From Devosia sediminis (lineage in GTDB: Bacteria > Pseudomonadota > Alphaproteobacteria > Rhizobiales > Devosiaceae), in assembly GCF_016411825.1 (NCBI RefSeq), contig NZ_JAEKMH010000001.1, positions 806,001 through 870,000 on the forward strand: DNA of 64,000 nucleotides, given 5' to 3'. Under the pieces are notes generated by a model. The model ran no database searches. It had not been told where the DNA came from and saw nothing but the letters and a program-made list of their open reading frames with translations. Every line of letters starts with the position of its first letter. Position 1 is the first letter of the stretch. Positions 15,619 to 22,957 of this stretch are shown one piece after another. A program made the translations under genes and the position numbers.

Positions 15619-17451
15619 TTAACGGATGAGCTGCAGGATCGACTGATCGGCCTGGCTCGCCAGCGAGAGCGAGTTCTGCGACAGGGACTGACGGGTCTGC
15701 AGAGCCAGGAGGTTCGCAGCTTCCGTGTTCATGTCGGCCAGGGTCAGGTTGCCGGCGCCGTCTTCCAGGGTGTTGATCATCGCGTTGGTGAAGGTCTGGC
15801 GATTCTCGACGATGGAGAGGTTCGAACCGAAGGTCGAAGCCTGCGAACGGACGTCGTTCAGCGCGCTCTTGAGCTTGCTGAGTTCGGCGTCGATCTTGGC
15901 ATCGCTGTCCAGGTCTTCTTCTTCAAGAGTGGTGGAGACGCCCAGGTTGGACGAGTTGATGGTATCACCGTCCTTGGTCTGGATGTCGATCGACGACGTA
16001 CCAGTTTCGTTGAAGGTGATGGCCAGCTTGTCGCCGCGCAGCAGGTTGATACCGTTGAACGAAGCGTCATCGGCAATCTTGTCGAGCTGGTCGCGCAGTT
16101 CGTTGAACTGAGCGGACAGGCCCGCACGGACGGAGTTGCCGAGGATCTCACCGGCACCGGTCGAGACGCCGTCCACCTTGCCCTCAGAGGACACACCTTC
16201 GATTTCCAGCTTCTGCGTCGACTGGTTCTCGATGCGCAGCTTGCCGTTGTCGTTGGAGGCACGGACCTTGCCGTAGAGCTCGTTGGCAGTGCCATCGGCC
16301 TTGGTCTTGGAATTGATCTCGGCAACCAGTTCGTCGACGGTCTTGACCACGCCCGAGGCGTCGCCGGCGTCCTTGGCGGCAACGTTGGTACGGTCACCAA
16401 CGACACCGAACACCGCGTCAGCACCACCGCCACCGATGGTCGGGGCAGCACCGTTGTCAGGGCCAGCAATCGTCAGCTTACCATTGGCAGCAGTGGCCTT
16501 GAGGCCAGCAGCAGCACCGGCAGCCTTGAGAGCAGCGTTGATGGCATCGGCGGCCTGCGAGGCAGTCTTGTGGTCATCGCCGTTCAGGGTCACGGCGACG
16601 CCGTTGACGGTGATGGCCTGGGTGCCCGCATTGGTGCCGTTGTCGGTGATGTTGGTGGCGGCGTCCACGGTCAAGCCGATAGAAGCGGTCGCCGCGTTAG
16701 CGGTGATGCCGATGGTCTGAGCGAGGCCGGTCTTGGCAGGATCGCTATCGTAGAACTCGAGGGTACCCGAGTCGTTACGAGCGCGAACGGTCGAACCGGC
16801 GGCGGTCAGGTCGTTGTTGAACGCAGTGGCGGCCTGATCAGCGGTATAGGTGCCGGCTTCCAGGGTGATGGAGCGGGCAGCGCCGTTATCGTTGATCGAG
16901 AACGTCTGGTCCGTGGCGACGGTGCGGGTGGCACCCCATGCAGCGTTGGCAACAGCTTCGGCACCAGTCGAAGCGGCAGCGGCGGTGAAGTCGTCACCGA
17001 CGATGGACGCATTGGCAGCCTTGGTGAGCGCAACCTTGACTTCTTCAGTGCCGAAAGCACCGCCCGAGAGGGTCAGCTCGCGGGTCTGGCCGGCAGTGCC
17101 GGTGATGTCAGCAGCGTCAAGCGAGAAGGACGCGGTCTGGAAGGACTTGTCCTGACGGGCCTGGCGCAGCGTCGACTGCATCGATTCCAGGGTCTTGGTC
17201 ATGGCCGAGAGGCCATTGTCAGCGGCTTCAAGGGTCTTGACGCCGTTGGCCATGGAGTCGAGCAGGGCACCCAGATCGCTTGCGCGGTTGGTGAGGCCCT
17301 TGGCAGTGAACCAGCTGGAAGGATTGTCCAGAGCCGAATTCACCTTGTTACCAGTGGCGAGACGGTTCTGGGTGGAAGCCATCATGTCGGCAGTGCCCTT
17401 GAGGGACAGCAGGTTCGAGCGGACGGCTTTGGAAAGCGAGATATCAGCCAT
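15619..17451 (-). CDS. fliC: Flagellin (copy 2)
   Basis: 610 aa, the same length as copy 1 and nearly identical in the N-terminal 140 residues, most of the central domain and the C-terminal 60 residues (it ends SILQLIR). The filament subunit exported by the flagellar type III system. AAAAGGAAAAGCCAA before the ATG gives a good ribosome site. The two genes are separated by 190 bp holding a terminator and a second promoter region, so each has its own transcript. Two such similar genes side by side imply recent duplication or continued gene conversion. No chaperone fliS is next to them; flbT and flaF take that place. Confidence 0.94.
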   Translation of the reverse strand: MADISLSKAVRSNLLSLKGTADMMASTQNRLATGNKVNSALDNPSSWFTAKGLTNRASDLGALLDSMANGVKTLEAADNGLSAMTKTLESMQSTLRQARQDKSFQTASFSLDAADITGTAGQTRELTLSGGAFGTEEVKVALTKAANASIVGDDFTAAAASTGAEAVANAAWGATRTVATDQTFSINDNGAARSITLEAGTYTADQAATAFNNDLTAAGSTVRARNDSGTLEFYDSDPAKTGLAQTIGITANAATASIGLTVDAATNITDNGTNAGTQAITVNGVAVTLNGDDHKTASQAADAINAALKAAGAAAGLKATAANGKLTIAGPDNGAAPTIGGGGADAVFGVVGDRTNVAAKDAGDASGVVKTVDELVAEINSKTKADGTANELYGKVRASNDNGKLRIENQSTQKLEIEGVSSEGKVDGVSTGAGEILGNSVRAGLSAQFNELRDQLDKIADDASFNGINLLRGDKLAITFNETGTSSIDIQTKDGDTINSSNLGVSTTLEEEDLDSDAKIDAELSKLKSALNDVRSQASTFGSNLSIVENRQTFTNAMINTLEDGAGNLTLADMNTEAANLLALQTRQSLSQNSLSLASQADQSILQLIR

Positions 17452-17527
17452 TTGGCTTTTCCTTTTCTAGGATACGCAAACAAACACACCTCTTCCTGAG
17501 GCTGGGGCGATCCTCATCCGGCAGGCT

Positions 17528-17542
17528 CTAAGGAACGGTTAA
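17528..17542. promoter_or_regulatory. CtrA-type site upstream of flagellin 2 (one mismatch)
   Basis: CTAA-GGAACGG-TTAA fits TTAA-N7-TTAA with one mismatch in the first half-site. It is 77-91 bp upstream of the fliC2 start, comparable to the perfect element upstream of fliC1. Confidence 0.4.
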
Positions 17543-17560
17543 ATGGATGCCGAAATATTG

Positions 17561-17573
17561 GGCAAATACTGCG
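17561..17573. promoter_or_regulatory. Degenerate GGCAR-N3-YTGCC dyad upstream of flagellin 2
   Basis: GGCAAATACTGCG has one mismatch in the right half-site. It keeps the R at position 5 and Y at position 9 that all other copies share. No sigma-54 element with correct spacing was found between it and fliC2. Confidence 0.35.
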
Positions 17574-17602
17574 TGGGAATTTATCGCGCCAAAACAAAAA
17601 GA

Positions 17603-17617
17603 CCCCGGAAGCCGGGG
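17603..17617 (-). terminator. Terminator of the flgI-flgJ-flgN operon
   Basis: CCCCGG (17603-17608) and CCGGGG (17612-17617) flanked by AAAAAGA on the left and CTTTT on the right. On the minus strand it follows the 115-aa gene and precedes TCTTTTTGTTTT; it separates this operon from fliC2. Confidence 0.85.
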
Positions 17618-17661
17618 CTTTTGTGTAGGGTGACCGATGGCGGTTCTAGCAAAGCGTTAAC

Positions 17662-18009
17662 TTAAGCCAGAAGGTCCTTGAGCCGGGCCTGGGACTCCTG
17701 CGGAATTTCCGCCGAGCCGATGCGGCGGAGCAGTTCTTCCATGGACCGTGGCGTCGGCGAGAGGGCGCCGGCAATGACGGCGGCCGCAAAGTCGGCGGTG
17801 CGATTGCGCTCAGGTTCTGGCGGCTGCTCGTCGGCCTTTGGCTTCTTGTTGAAGGGCAGGGACTCGCGGTCGCCGGGCTTGGCACCGGCTGCGGATTTCT
17901 GCGGGCCTTCGGGCAGCACCGTACGCTCGCCCATGGCGGGACGATAGCGGTAGTCCGCGGTCTGCGTTGCGCCCGATGATACGGGCTCGACGGCGAGGTT
18001 CAAAACCAT
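17662..18009 (-). CDS. Small protein of unknown function in the flagellar locus
   Basis: 115 aa, rich in Pro, Glu, Arg and Lys in the middle (about residues 30-70, predicted disordered). A hydrophobic-amphipathic C-terminal part (FAAAVIAGALSP, then SMEELLRRIGSAEIPQESQARLKDLLA) probably forms helices. No signal peptide. It is the last gene before the terminator of the flgI-flgJ-flgN group, about 100 bp after flgN, with a base composition like its neighbours. I do not recognise it; its position and helical tail suggest a cytosolic flagellar accessory or regulatory factor. Confidence 0.55.
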   Translation of the reverse strand: MVLNLAVEPVSSGATQTADYRYRPAMGERTVLPEGPQKSAAGAKPGDRESLPFNKKPKADEQPPEPERNRTADFAAAVIAGALSPTPRSMEELLRRIGSAEIPQESQARLKDLLA

Positions 18010-18106
18010 GACGTTTCCCCGAATGCACTTATTCGCGGAAACCCTAAGTCCTGCCCCTTATTCTCGCGTAACCATCGCGTTGCGCATTTGAGTCAAATGT
18101 CTGCCA

Positions 18107-18574
18107 TCACAAGGCGCGGTTGACGGCGATGCCCTTGGCCGAGGAGGCGCTGTCCGAGGCCACGGCGCCGGTGGTGCCATAGGTCTTGGCGCGGTTCTGC
18201 TGGCCCACCATGCGGGCCACATCGGTGAGCACATCCTCGGTGACCGACTTGGCCGTGGCCAGCACGCGCAGGTTTTCCGCCATTTGCGTGGCCAGGCTCT
18301 CGTGTCCGGCACGCAAGCGGGCCAGCGCCGCCGGCGCTTCGGCGGTGAGCCGCGCGCCCTGGCGCTGGATAGCGCGGGCAAAAGTCACATAGTCCTGAGC
18401 CAGCCTTGTCTTGTCAGGCGTCAATTGACCCGCCTGGCGCATATGGCCGGCGCGCAGCAGCGTCGTTTCCTGGTTCATCACGTCGACCAGGGCCGACAGG
18501 GCCTGTTCGGCATGGATGCACAGCTCTTCGGCGGGCAGAGCGTCAAGGGCGGCAAGGCGGGCGGCTGCGGTCAT
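18107..18574 (-). CDS. flgN: FlgN-like flagellar export chaperone
   Basis: 155 aa, entirely helical, with the FlgN-type layout: an N-terminal long helix ending in a glutamate pair (LSALVDVMNQETTLLRAGHMRQAG), a second helix carrying the DK-turn (TPDKTRLAQDYVTFARAI), and a C-terminal helix binding hook-associated proteins. FlgN escorts FlgK and FlgL to the export gate. Its start overlaps the flgJ stop by 4 bp (ATGA). The assignment rests on pattern and position; alphaproteobacterial FlgN proteins are diverse. Confidence 0.7.
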   Translation of the reverse strand: MTAAARLAALDALPAEELCIHAEQALSALVDVMNQETTLLRAGHMRQAGQLTPDKTRLAQDYVTFARAIQRQGARLTAEAPAALARLRAGHESLATQMAENLRVLATAKSVTEDVLTDVARMVGQQNRAKTYGTTGAVASDSASSAKGIAVNRAL

Positions 18575-18909
18575 TTTCCGTACACTCCGGTACTAGCGAC
18601 AATATTGGATTGGGTCAGGCCACGGCTGGCGTTGGCGGCTTCCTGCAGGGCGATCATCTGCCCCATGAGGTCATCGGCGAGGCCGATGCCGCCGCTTTGT
18701 GCCATGGTATTGGCGAGCTGTTCGGCCTGCATGGAGCGCCAGGTCTCCTCGCCGAAGCCGCCACCGAAATTCTCGTCGCCCTTGATCGAGGCGAACATTT
18801 CCTTGGTCAGCATGTTGAGAAACACGCCTTCCATGTCCTCGGCCTGTTTGCGGATGGTGAGGAGCTGGGCCGGCGACAGGCTGGAAGTGGTCGGGTTGAT
18901 CTCGGTCAT
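18571..18909 (-). CDS. flgJ: Rod-binding protein FlgJ (rod cap domain only)
   Basis: 112 aa from the ATG at 18909 (a GTG at 18912 is alternative). It contains only the N-terminal rod-binding domain of FlgJ (QAEDMEGVFLNMLTKEMFASI and the MQAEQLANTMAQSGGIGLADDLMGQM segment) and lacks the C-terminal muramidase, as is usual in alphaproteobacteria, where a separate hydrolase opens the wall. It overlaps flgI upstream (TGATG) and flgN downstream (ATGA), so the three are translated together. Confidence 0.88.
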   Translation of the reverse strand: MTEINPTTSSLSPAQLLTIRKQAEDMEGVFLNMLTKEMFASIKGDENFGGGFGEETWRSMQAEQLANTMAQSGGIGLADDLMGQMIALQEAANASRGLTQSNIVASTGVYGK

Positions 18910-20033
18910 CACAGCACCTCGATCTCGGCCTGCAGGGCGCCGGTCGCCTTGATGGCCTGGAGGATGGCGATGAGGTCACGCGGGGAGATCCCCAGTGCGT
19001 TGAGTCCGTCCACCAGTTGCTGCAGCGTCACCGATTCATTGACCACCTGAAGGGCCGTGTCGGACTGGTTGACGTTGAGCGTCGTGTTGGGCTCCTCGGC
19101 GGTGACGCCCAGGCTCAGCGGATTGGGCTGAACGATCTCGGGGTTTTCCGCGATGGTCACGGTGAGGTTGGACTGGGCGACGGCGACGCTGGACACGCGC
19201 ACATCCTTGCCCATGACGATGATGCCGGAATTCTCGTCGATGACGATCTTGGCGACCTGGTCGGTCTGGACGATCAGCAGTTCGATATCGGTCAAGAGGT
19301 CGACGATATTGCCGTTGAAATTGCGGGGCAGGGTCAGGCGCACCGTGGCCGGGTCTTCGGGCACGGCGGTCGGGGCGCCGATGAAGTCGTTGATTGCCAG
19401 CGCGATACGGCGCGCCGTGGTGAGGTCGGGGTTGCGCAGTGCCAGGCGCAGCGAATGCTGCGAACCGAGGTGGAAGTCGATTTCGCGCTCGATCAGCGCG
19501 CCGGAGGAAATGCGGCCGGTGGTCGGCACGCCCGAGACGATGCTGGCTGCCTCGCCCTCGGCGCTGAAGCCGTTGATGGTCACCGCGCCCTGGGCAATGG
19601 CATAGACTTCGCCATCGGCGCCGAGCAGCGGGGTCACCAGCAGCGTGCCGCCCTGCAGGCTGTCGGCATCGCCAAGCGCGGCCACCGATACGTCCATGCG
19701 CGAGCCCTGGGTGGCGAACGGCCGGAGGTTGGCAGTGACCATGACGGCCGCGACATTGGCGGTACGGACGTTCTCGCCCTGGGTATTGACGCCCAGCCGT
19801 TCCAGCATCGATTGCAGCGATTGCTTGGTGAAGGGGGAATTGTTGAGGCTGTCGCCGGTGCCGTTGAGGCCGACGACCAGGCCATAGCCCACGAGCTGGT
19901 TCTCGCGGACGCCTTCGACGTCGACAATGTCCTTGATGCGCGCCGGGGCGGCCTGGGCCGGGGTCAGCGGCGACAGGACCAGGGCGGCGCTGAGGACGGT
20001 GGCGGCGATGGTGCGAAGCAGGCGGTTCGGCAT
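18909..20033 (-). CDS. flgI: Flagellar P-ring protein FlgI
   Basis: 374 aa with a Sec signal peptide (RLLRTIAATVLSAALVLSPLTPAQA, cleavage near residue 28). The mature part follows FlgI throughout: ARIKDIVDVEGVRENQLVGYGLVVGLNGTGDS, and the C-terminal LQQLVDGLNALGISPRDLIAILQAIKATGALQAE. It forms the periplasmic ring around the rod and needs the chaperone FlgA, encoded at 27686. First gene of the flgI-flgJ-flgN-unknown operon, behind a sigma-54 element 60-70 bp upstream, and divergent from fliX, as in Caulobacter. Confidence 0.95.
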   Translation of the reverse strand: MPNRLLRTIAATVLSAALVLSPLTPAQAAPARIKDIVDVEGVRENQLVGYGLVVGLNGTGDSLNNSPFTKQSLQSMLERLGVNTQGENVRTANVAAVMVTANLRPFATQGSRMDVSVAALGDADSLQGGTLLVTPLLGADGEVYAIAQGAVTINGFSAEGEAASIVSGVPTTGRISSGALIEREIDFHLGSQHSLRLALRNPDLTTARRIALAINDFIGAPTAVPEDPATVRLTLPRNFNGNIVDLLTDIELLIVQTDQVAKIVIDENSGIIVMGKDVRVSSVAVAQSNLTVTIAENPEIVQPNPLSLGVTAEEPNTTLNVNQSDTALQVVNESVTLQQLVDGLNALGISPRDLIAILQAIKATGALQAEIEVL

Positions 20034-20088
20034 TTTCTTCCCCGAATGTGCCGTTCCATCCCCATGGCGCGGCCTTCGCAGGGATCAA

Positions 20089-20105
20089 TGCCAGAAGCGT
20101 GCCAG
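20089..20105 (-). promoter_or_regulatory. Sigma-54 promoter of the flgI operon
   Basis: On the minus strand CTGGCACGCTTCTGGCA matches YTGGCACGRNNNTTGCW with two mismatches; GG and GC are exactly 10 bp apart. The complete -24 half (TGGCACG) is the best in the window. Predicted start near 20078, 45 nt before the flgI ATG. Confidence 0.75.
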
Positions 20106-20190
20106 TTTCCGCCGTTGGCTCCAAAGCATTGAAATTGTAGGTTTTTGCTGGAGTGGCGCTTGCCGGCCGGCAATCCCCAATGGCTGGGGC

Positions 20191-20203
20191 TGCAATTTTT
20201 GCC
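20191..20203. promoter_or_regulatory. GGCAR-N3-YTGCC dyad between flgI and fliX (distal to fliX)
   Basis: TGCAATTTTTGCC, one mismatch at position 1. Its centre is 119 bp upstream of the predicted flgI sigma-54 start, the same distance as at flgE. Confidence 0.5.
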
Positions 20204-20210
20204 GGGCACG

Positions 20211-20227
20211 TTAATGCCTTGTTAACC
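20211..20227. promoter_or_regulatory. CtrA-type site upstream of fliX
   Basis: TTAA-TGCCTTG-TTAACC, a full TTAA-N7-TTAACC element, 53-69 bp before the fliX start codon. It would place fliX in the CtrA-dependent class. Confidence 0.6.
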
Positions 20228-20233
20228 GTGGTG

Positions 20234-20246
20234 GGCAGATTTTGCC
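20234..20246. promoter_or_regulatory. GGCAR-N3-YTGCC dyad in the fliX promoter
   Basis: GGCAGATTTTGCC, a perfect copy, 6 bp downstream of the CtrA-type element and 34 bp before the fliX start. This downstream position suggests repression of fliX or an extra upstream site for flgI. Confidence 0.55.
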
Positions 20247-20279
20247 GTCAACGCCCATCCCTCAGGTGAGTCAGGACCC

Positions 20280-20699
20280 TTGCGCATTGATGGCCCCAAT
20301 CGATCCAGCGGCATCGCTGGCCGGAACGCTGTCGGCAAGGCTGGCACCGGTCCCGCCTTCGTGCCGGTGGGGTCCGAGGGCACGACGCGGGTCAATACGG
20401 CAGCGCCGGTGGCGCCTGCTGCCGGTCTCGACGCCATTCTGGCCCTCCAGGCCGTTGGCGATTTTTCCGAAAGCCGGCGCAAGGCCGTCAAGCGCGGCAC
20501 CAGTCTCCTTGATCTGCTGGAAGCGATGAAGGCCGACTTGCTGGTCGGGCGGCCGTCGCCGGGGCGGCTCGATGCCATGGTCACTCAGCTCGGCGTGCTG
20601 CGCGAGCGGGTGGAGCCGGGCCTCGATGCCCTGATCGACGATATCGAGCTGCGCGTGCGGGTCGAACTGGCCAAGCTGGGGCGCTTCCCACAGTTGTGA
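20280..20699 (+). CDS. fliX: Flagellar assembly regulator FliX
   Basis: 139 aa. The start MRIDGPNRS at a TTG codon (20280) is chosen because AGGA lies just upstream and MRI is the conserved beginning of FliX. The C-terminal part RRKAVKRGTSLLDLLEAMKADLLVG...RLDAMVTQLGVLRERVEPGLDALIDDIELRVRVELAKLG is the conserved FliX helical domain. In Caulobacter FliX binds the sigma-54 activator FlbD and makes its activity depend on completion of the early basal body; fliX is divergent from flgI there too. The intergenic region carries one CtrA-type element and two dyads. Confidence 0.85.
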   Translation: MRIDGPNRSSGIAGRNAVGKAGTGPAFVPVGSEGTTRVNTAAPVAPAAGLDAILALQAVGDFSESRRKAVKRGTSLLDLLEAMKADLLVGRPSPGRLDAMVTQLGVLRERVEPGLDALIDDIELRVRVELAKLGRFPQL

Positions 20700-20864
20700 T
20701 TCGGCAACGTTTGGCAGTTTCGTCATCAAGCTGTTGCGAGTTGCGGTCTATGCGCCTGACGCGTCGGATTTTCCTGCGTTAACGAGACGTAACCACGGCG
20801 CTTGCCGGGCGCGATGTGGGCGCATATATAGGCCGCCAAGGGCGCATTGGAGTTGAGTCTGCTG

Positions 20865-21281
20865 ATGTCTTCGGTTGAACTTACGGATTATCGACCCAGC
20901 GAGGACGAGCCGTTCATGAACCCGCGCCAGCGGGAATACTTCCGGAATAAGCTTCACGCCTGGAAGGACGAGATTCTGCGCGAAAGCCGCCTGACTCTCG
21001 AAAACCTCCAGGAAGAAAGCCAGAACCACCCCGACATGGCCGACCGGGCCAGTTCCGAAAGCGATCGCTCGCTGGAACTGCGGACCCGCGATCGCCAGCG
21101 CAAGCTGATCTCCAAGATCGACTCGGCGCTCAAGCGCATCGATGACGGGACCTACGGCTATTGCGAGGAGACGGGCGATCCCATCGGCCTGGCGCGGCTC
21201 GATGCCCGCCCGACCGCGACGCTGAGCCTCGAGGCCCAGGAACTGCACGAGCGCCGCGAAAAGGTCTATCGCGACGAATAA
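20865..21281 (+). CDS. dksA: DksA-type RNA polymerase-binding regulator (single-cysteine)
   Basis: 138 aa from the ATG at 20865; a later ATG at 20916 (MNPRQREYF) is possible. The coiled-coil domain with the acidic tip (NHPDMADRASSESDRS) is intact, which is what enters the RNA polymerase secondary channel with ppGpp. The zinc-finger region reads YCEETGDPIG then TATLSLEAQE, so of the four usual cysteines only the first remains (C, T, S, A). Such cysteine-poor DksA proteins are known in alphaproteobacteria and work without zinc. Followed by a strong terminator. Confidence 0.92.
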   Translation: MSSVELTDYRPSEDEPFMNPRQREYFRNKLHAWKDEILRESRLTLENLQEESQNHPDMADRASSESDRSLELRTRDRQRKLISKIDSALKRIDDGTYGYCEETGDPIGLARLDARPTATLSLEAQELHERREKVYRDE

Positions 21282-21301
21282 CCGGACCACCGGCAGGAAT
21301 T

Positions 21302-21331
21302 GAAAAAGCCCGCAGTGATGCGGGCTTTTTG
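21302..21331 (+). terminator. Rho-independent terminator after dksA
   Basis: AAAAAGCCCGCA-GTGA-TGCGGGCTTTTT, a 7-bp GC stem flanked by A- and T-runs, 20 bp after the dksA stop; can also serve the convergent YciI gene. Confidence 0.92.
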
Positions 21332-21339
21332 TTTTCCGG

Positions 21340-21759
21340 TCAGCGGCCGAAGTGCTCGCGATTGCGGTCGTGGATTTCCTGGATTTCCGGGGTCATGTGC
21401 TCTTCGAAGGCGTCGAGCTCGAAGACGGGGCGGATTTCAATTTCGCTTTCGCCAAGCATCGGATTGGGGCAGCGCTTCACCCATTCGACCGCTTCGTCCA
21501 TGTCGCGCACTTCCCAGATCCAGTAGCCCGACACCAGTTCCTTGGTTTCGGCGAAGGGACCGTCGATCACCGAGCGGTCCGAACCGCTGAAGCGGATGCG
21601 CTTGGCCTTGATGGACGGCTGCAGGCCGTCGCCGCCCAGCATGATGCCGGCATTGATCAGCTCTTCATTGTACCGCCCCATGGCCTCGAGCAGGTCGGAA
21701 TCCGGCATGATGCCCTGTTCACTGTCGGCGGTGGCTTTGACGAAGACGATGACACGCAT
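21340..21759 (-). CDS. YciI family (DGPF domain) protein, paralogue 2
   Basis: 139 aa from the ATG at 21759 (AGGAGCAGAAA upstream). It begins MRVIVFVKATADSEQG and contains IDGPFAETKELVSGYWIWEVRDMDEAVEWV, the YCII-related signature. It is larger than the paralogue at 2498 by a C-terminal extension (FEEHMTPEIQEIHDRNREHFGR) common in the PhnB/YciI group near ECF sigma factors, though none is adjacent here. Function unknown. Convergent with dksA and sharing its terminator. Confidence 0.82.
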   Translation of the reverse strand: MRVIVFVKATADSEQGIMPDSDLLEAMGRYNEELINAGIMLGGDGLQPSIKAKRIRFSGSDRSVIDGPFAETKELVSGYWIWEVRDMDEAVEWVKRCPNPMLGESEIEIRPVFELDAFEEHMTPEIQEIHDRNREHFGR

Positions 21760-21870
21760 TTTCTGCTCCTCAGGACGAAGGCGACATTGCCTCCCTGCCG
21801 AGCCGACGAGTGGCCGGGGGAGGCTTCGACATTTTTTCTCGCACATTTTTCCGTGCGCAGAAAAGCAAAA

Positions 21871-21892
21871 GGCGGAGCCCGGGGGCCCCGCC
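21871..21892 (-). terminator. Terminator after the distal curlin gene
   Basis: GC-rich hairpin GGCGG...CCGCC with an imperfect inner stem, followed on the minus strand by TTTTGCTTTT, 25 bp after the stop of the curlin-like gene at 21917. Confidence 0.65.
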
Positions 21893-21916
21893 GTGTTGCC
21901 GGAGGTTTCGCGCTGG

Positions 21917-22330
21917 TCAGAAGCCGAAGACGGTGGTGATGCCCGACTGGTTGTTGCCGTTCTGCACGCACTGGGCATTGCTGGTCTTGCCGAACTGGAA
22001 CAGACCGCAATTGTTGTTGTTGCCGTTCTGGTGGATCGTGCCGTTGTGGCCATCGCCCTCCTGCCAGATCAGGCCGTGATTGCCCGACCCGTTCTGGCTG
22101 CCCCCGGCGGAATTGCCGTTGCCGTTCTGGTGGACATTGGCGCCGTTGGCCGAAAGACCCTGGACCAGCGAGAAGACCTGGAGCCCGAGGCCGAGCGCCT
22201 GGGCCTGGTCGGGGTCGGTGGGGGAAAAGCCGATGGCGATCTGCCCGGCGGCCATGGCCGGTCCGGCGGAGGTGGCGATCAGGGCTGCGGTGAAGGCGGC
22301 GGCGATGGTCCTGGTGAAGCGAATGGTCAT
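21917..22330 (-). CDS. Curlin-repeat amyloid protein (CsgA/CsgB-like)
   Basis: 137 aa. The start MTIRFTRTIAAAFTAALIA gives a Sec signal peptide cleaved after PAMA (about residue 27). The mature part has Gln/Asn/Gly-rich repeats of the curlin type (VHQNGNGN, GSQNGSGN, TIHQNGNNN, CVQNGNNQ) spaced about 20 residues apart, with two cysteines, which is unusual for curli. It should be secreted and form or nucleate amyloid fibres. It lies 190 bp downstream of csgH behind a terminator, so it probably has its own transcript. The csgA versus csgB role cannot be decided. Confidence 0.75.
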   Translation of the reverse strand: MTIRFTRTIAAAFTAALIATSAGPAMAAGQIAIGFSPTDPDQAQALGLGLQVFSLVQGLSANGANVHQNGNGNSAGGSQNGSGNHGLIWQEGDGHNGTIHQNGNNNNCGLFQFGKTSNAQCVQNGNNQSGITTVFGF

Positions 22331-22476
22331 TTTGAAGTCTCCCGGTTTGCGTTCCCTGCCGGGTCTCCCCAGCGCTTGAGATGACCTTAGGGGGCTCGGG
22401 CTGAACCGGTTCGGAGCATTGCGTTCAGACATCGTTCATCCAGCAGGTCCTGGCCGGGGTCCGGTCAAAAAGAAGA

Positions 22477-22494
22477 GCCCCGCCGAAGCGGGGC
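22477..22494 (-). terminator. Terminator after csgH
   Basis: GCCCCGC-CGAA-GCGGGGC with TCTTCTTTTT following on the minus strand, 25 bp after the csgH stop. Confidence 0.85.
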
Positions 22495-22519
22495 AGTTTG
22501 GGGAAGGTAACGGGGAAGG

Positions 22520-22897
22520 TCAGGTGCGGGTGGTCAGCGGCGCGGAGCAGTCATACTGCTTGCCGCCACTGGTAATCGTGAAGTCGATGTCCACATTCGA
22601 TCCCGCGCCGACCATGATCTGGCCCACGGAAATCGGGGTATTGGCCGCGGCGGAAAAGCCACCGCCCTGGCTGACATTGGATGAGCCGCCATTGCCCAAG
22701 CTCTTGAGCGCAAAGCGATATTCGCCCTGGATGGCGACCGGGCTCTGCACCACGCCTTCAATGGCCAGCAGGCCCTGCTGGGAAGTCTTGCTGACGCCGC
22801 AGGCGAGGCCCGACGAGCCGCTATTGGCGTGGGCGACGCCGGCCAGGGCGAGGGCGCCGAGGGCCAGGGCGGCTAAACGGAAACTGGACTGAACCAT
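22520..22897 (-). CDS. csgH: Curli assembly chaperone CsgH
   Basis: 125 aa with a signal peptide (FRLAALALGALALAGVAHA, cleavage near residue 24). The mature domain has two cysteines framing a beta-sandwich (CGVSKTSQ ... KQYDCSAP) and the characteristic middle KSLGNGGSSNVSQGGGFSAA, which I recognise from CsgH of Rhizobiales. CsgH is a periplasmic inhibitor of premature curlin fibre formation, functionally like CsgC. It is 60 bp downstream of the curlin-like gene at 22958 and likely cotranscribed with it. Confidence 0.82.
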   Translation of the reverse strand: MVQSSFRLAALALGALALAGVAHANSGSSGLACGVSKTSQQGLLAIEGVVQSPVAIQGEYRFALKSLGNGGSSNVSQGGGFSAAANTPISVGQIMVGAGSNVDIDFTITSGGKQYDCSAPLTTRT

Positions 22898-22957
22898 GAT
22901 GTCCTCCTCGGGACGCTGAAGGCGGGGCCGGAGTTAACCGGCCCCAAGCCCTTGAAG

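Noticed and set aside
17476..17490. Sigma-54 element upstream of flagellin 2 (minus strand GGTGTGTTTGTTTGC)
   Set aside because: The spacer between GG and GC is 11 bp rather than 10, and the -24 half lacks TGGCA.
20779..20793. CtrA-type site upstream of dksA
   Set aside because: TTAA-CGAGACG-TAAC has the second half-site shifted by one base, and a link of dksA to CtrA is not expected.
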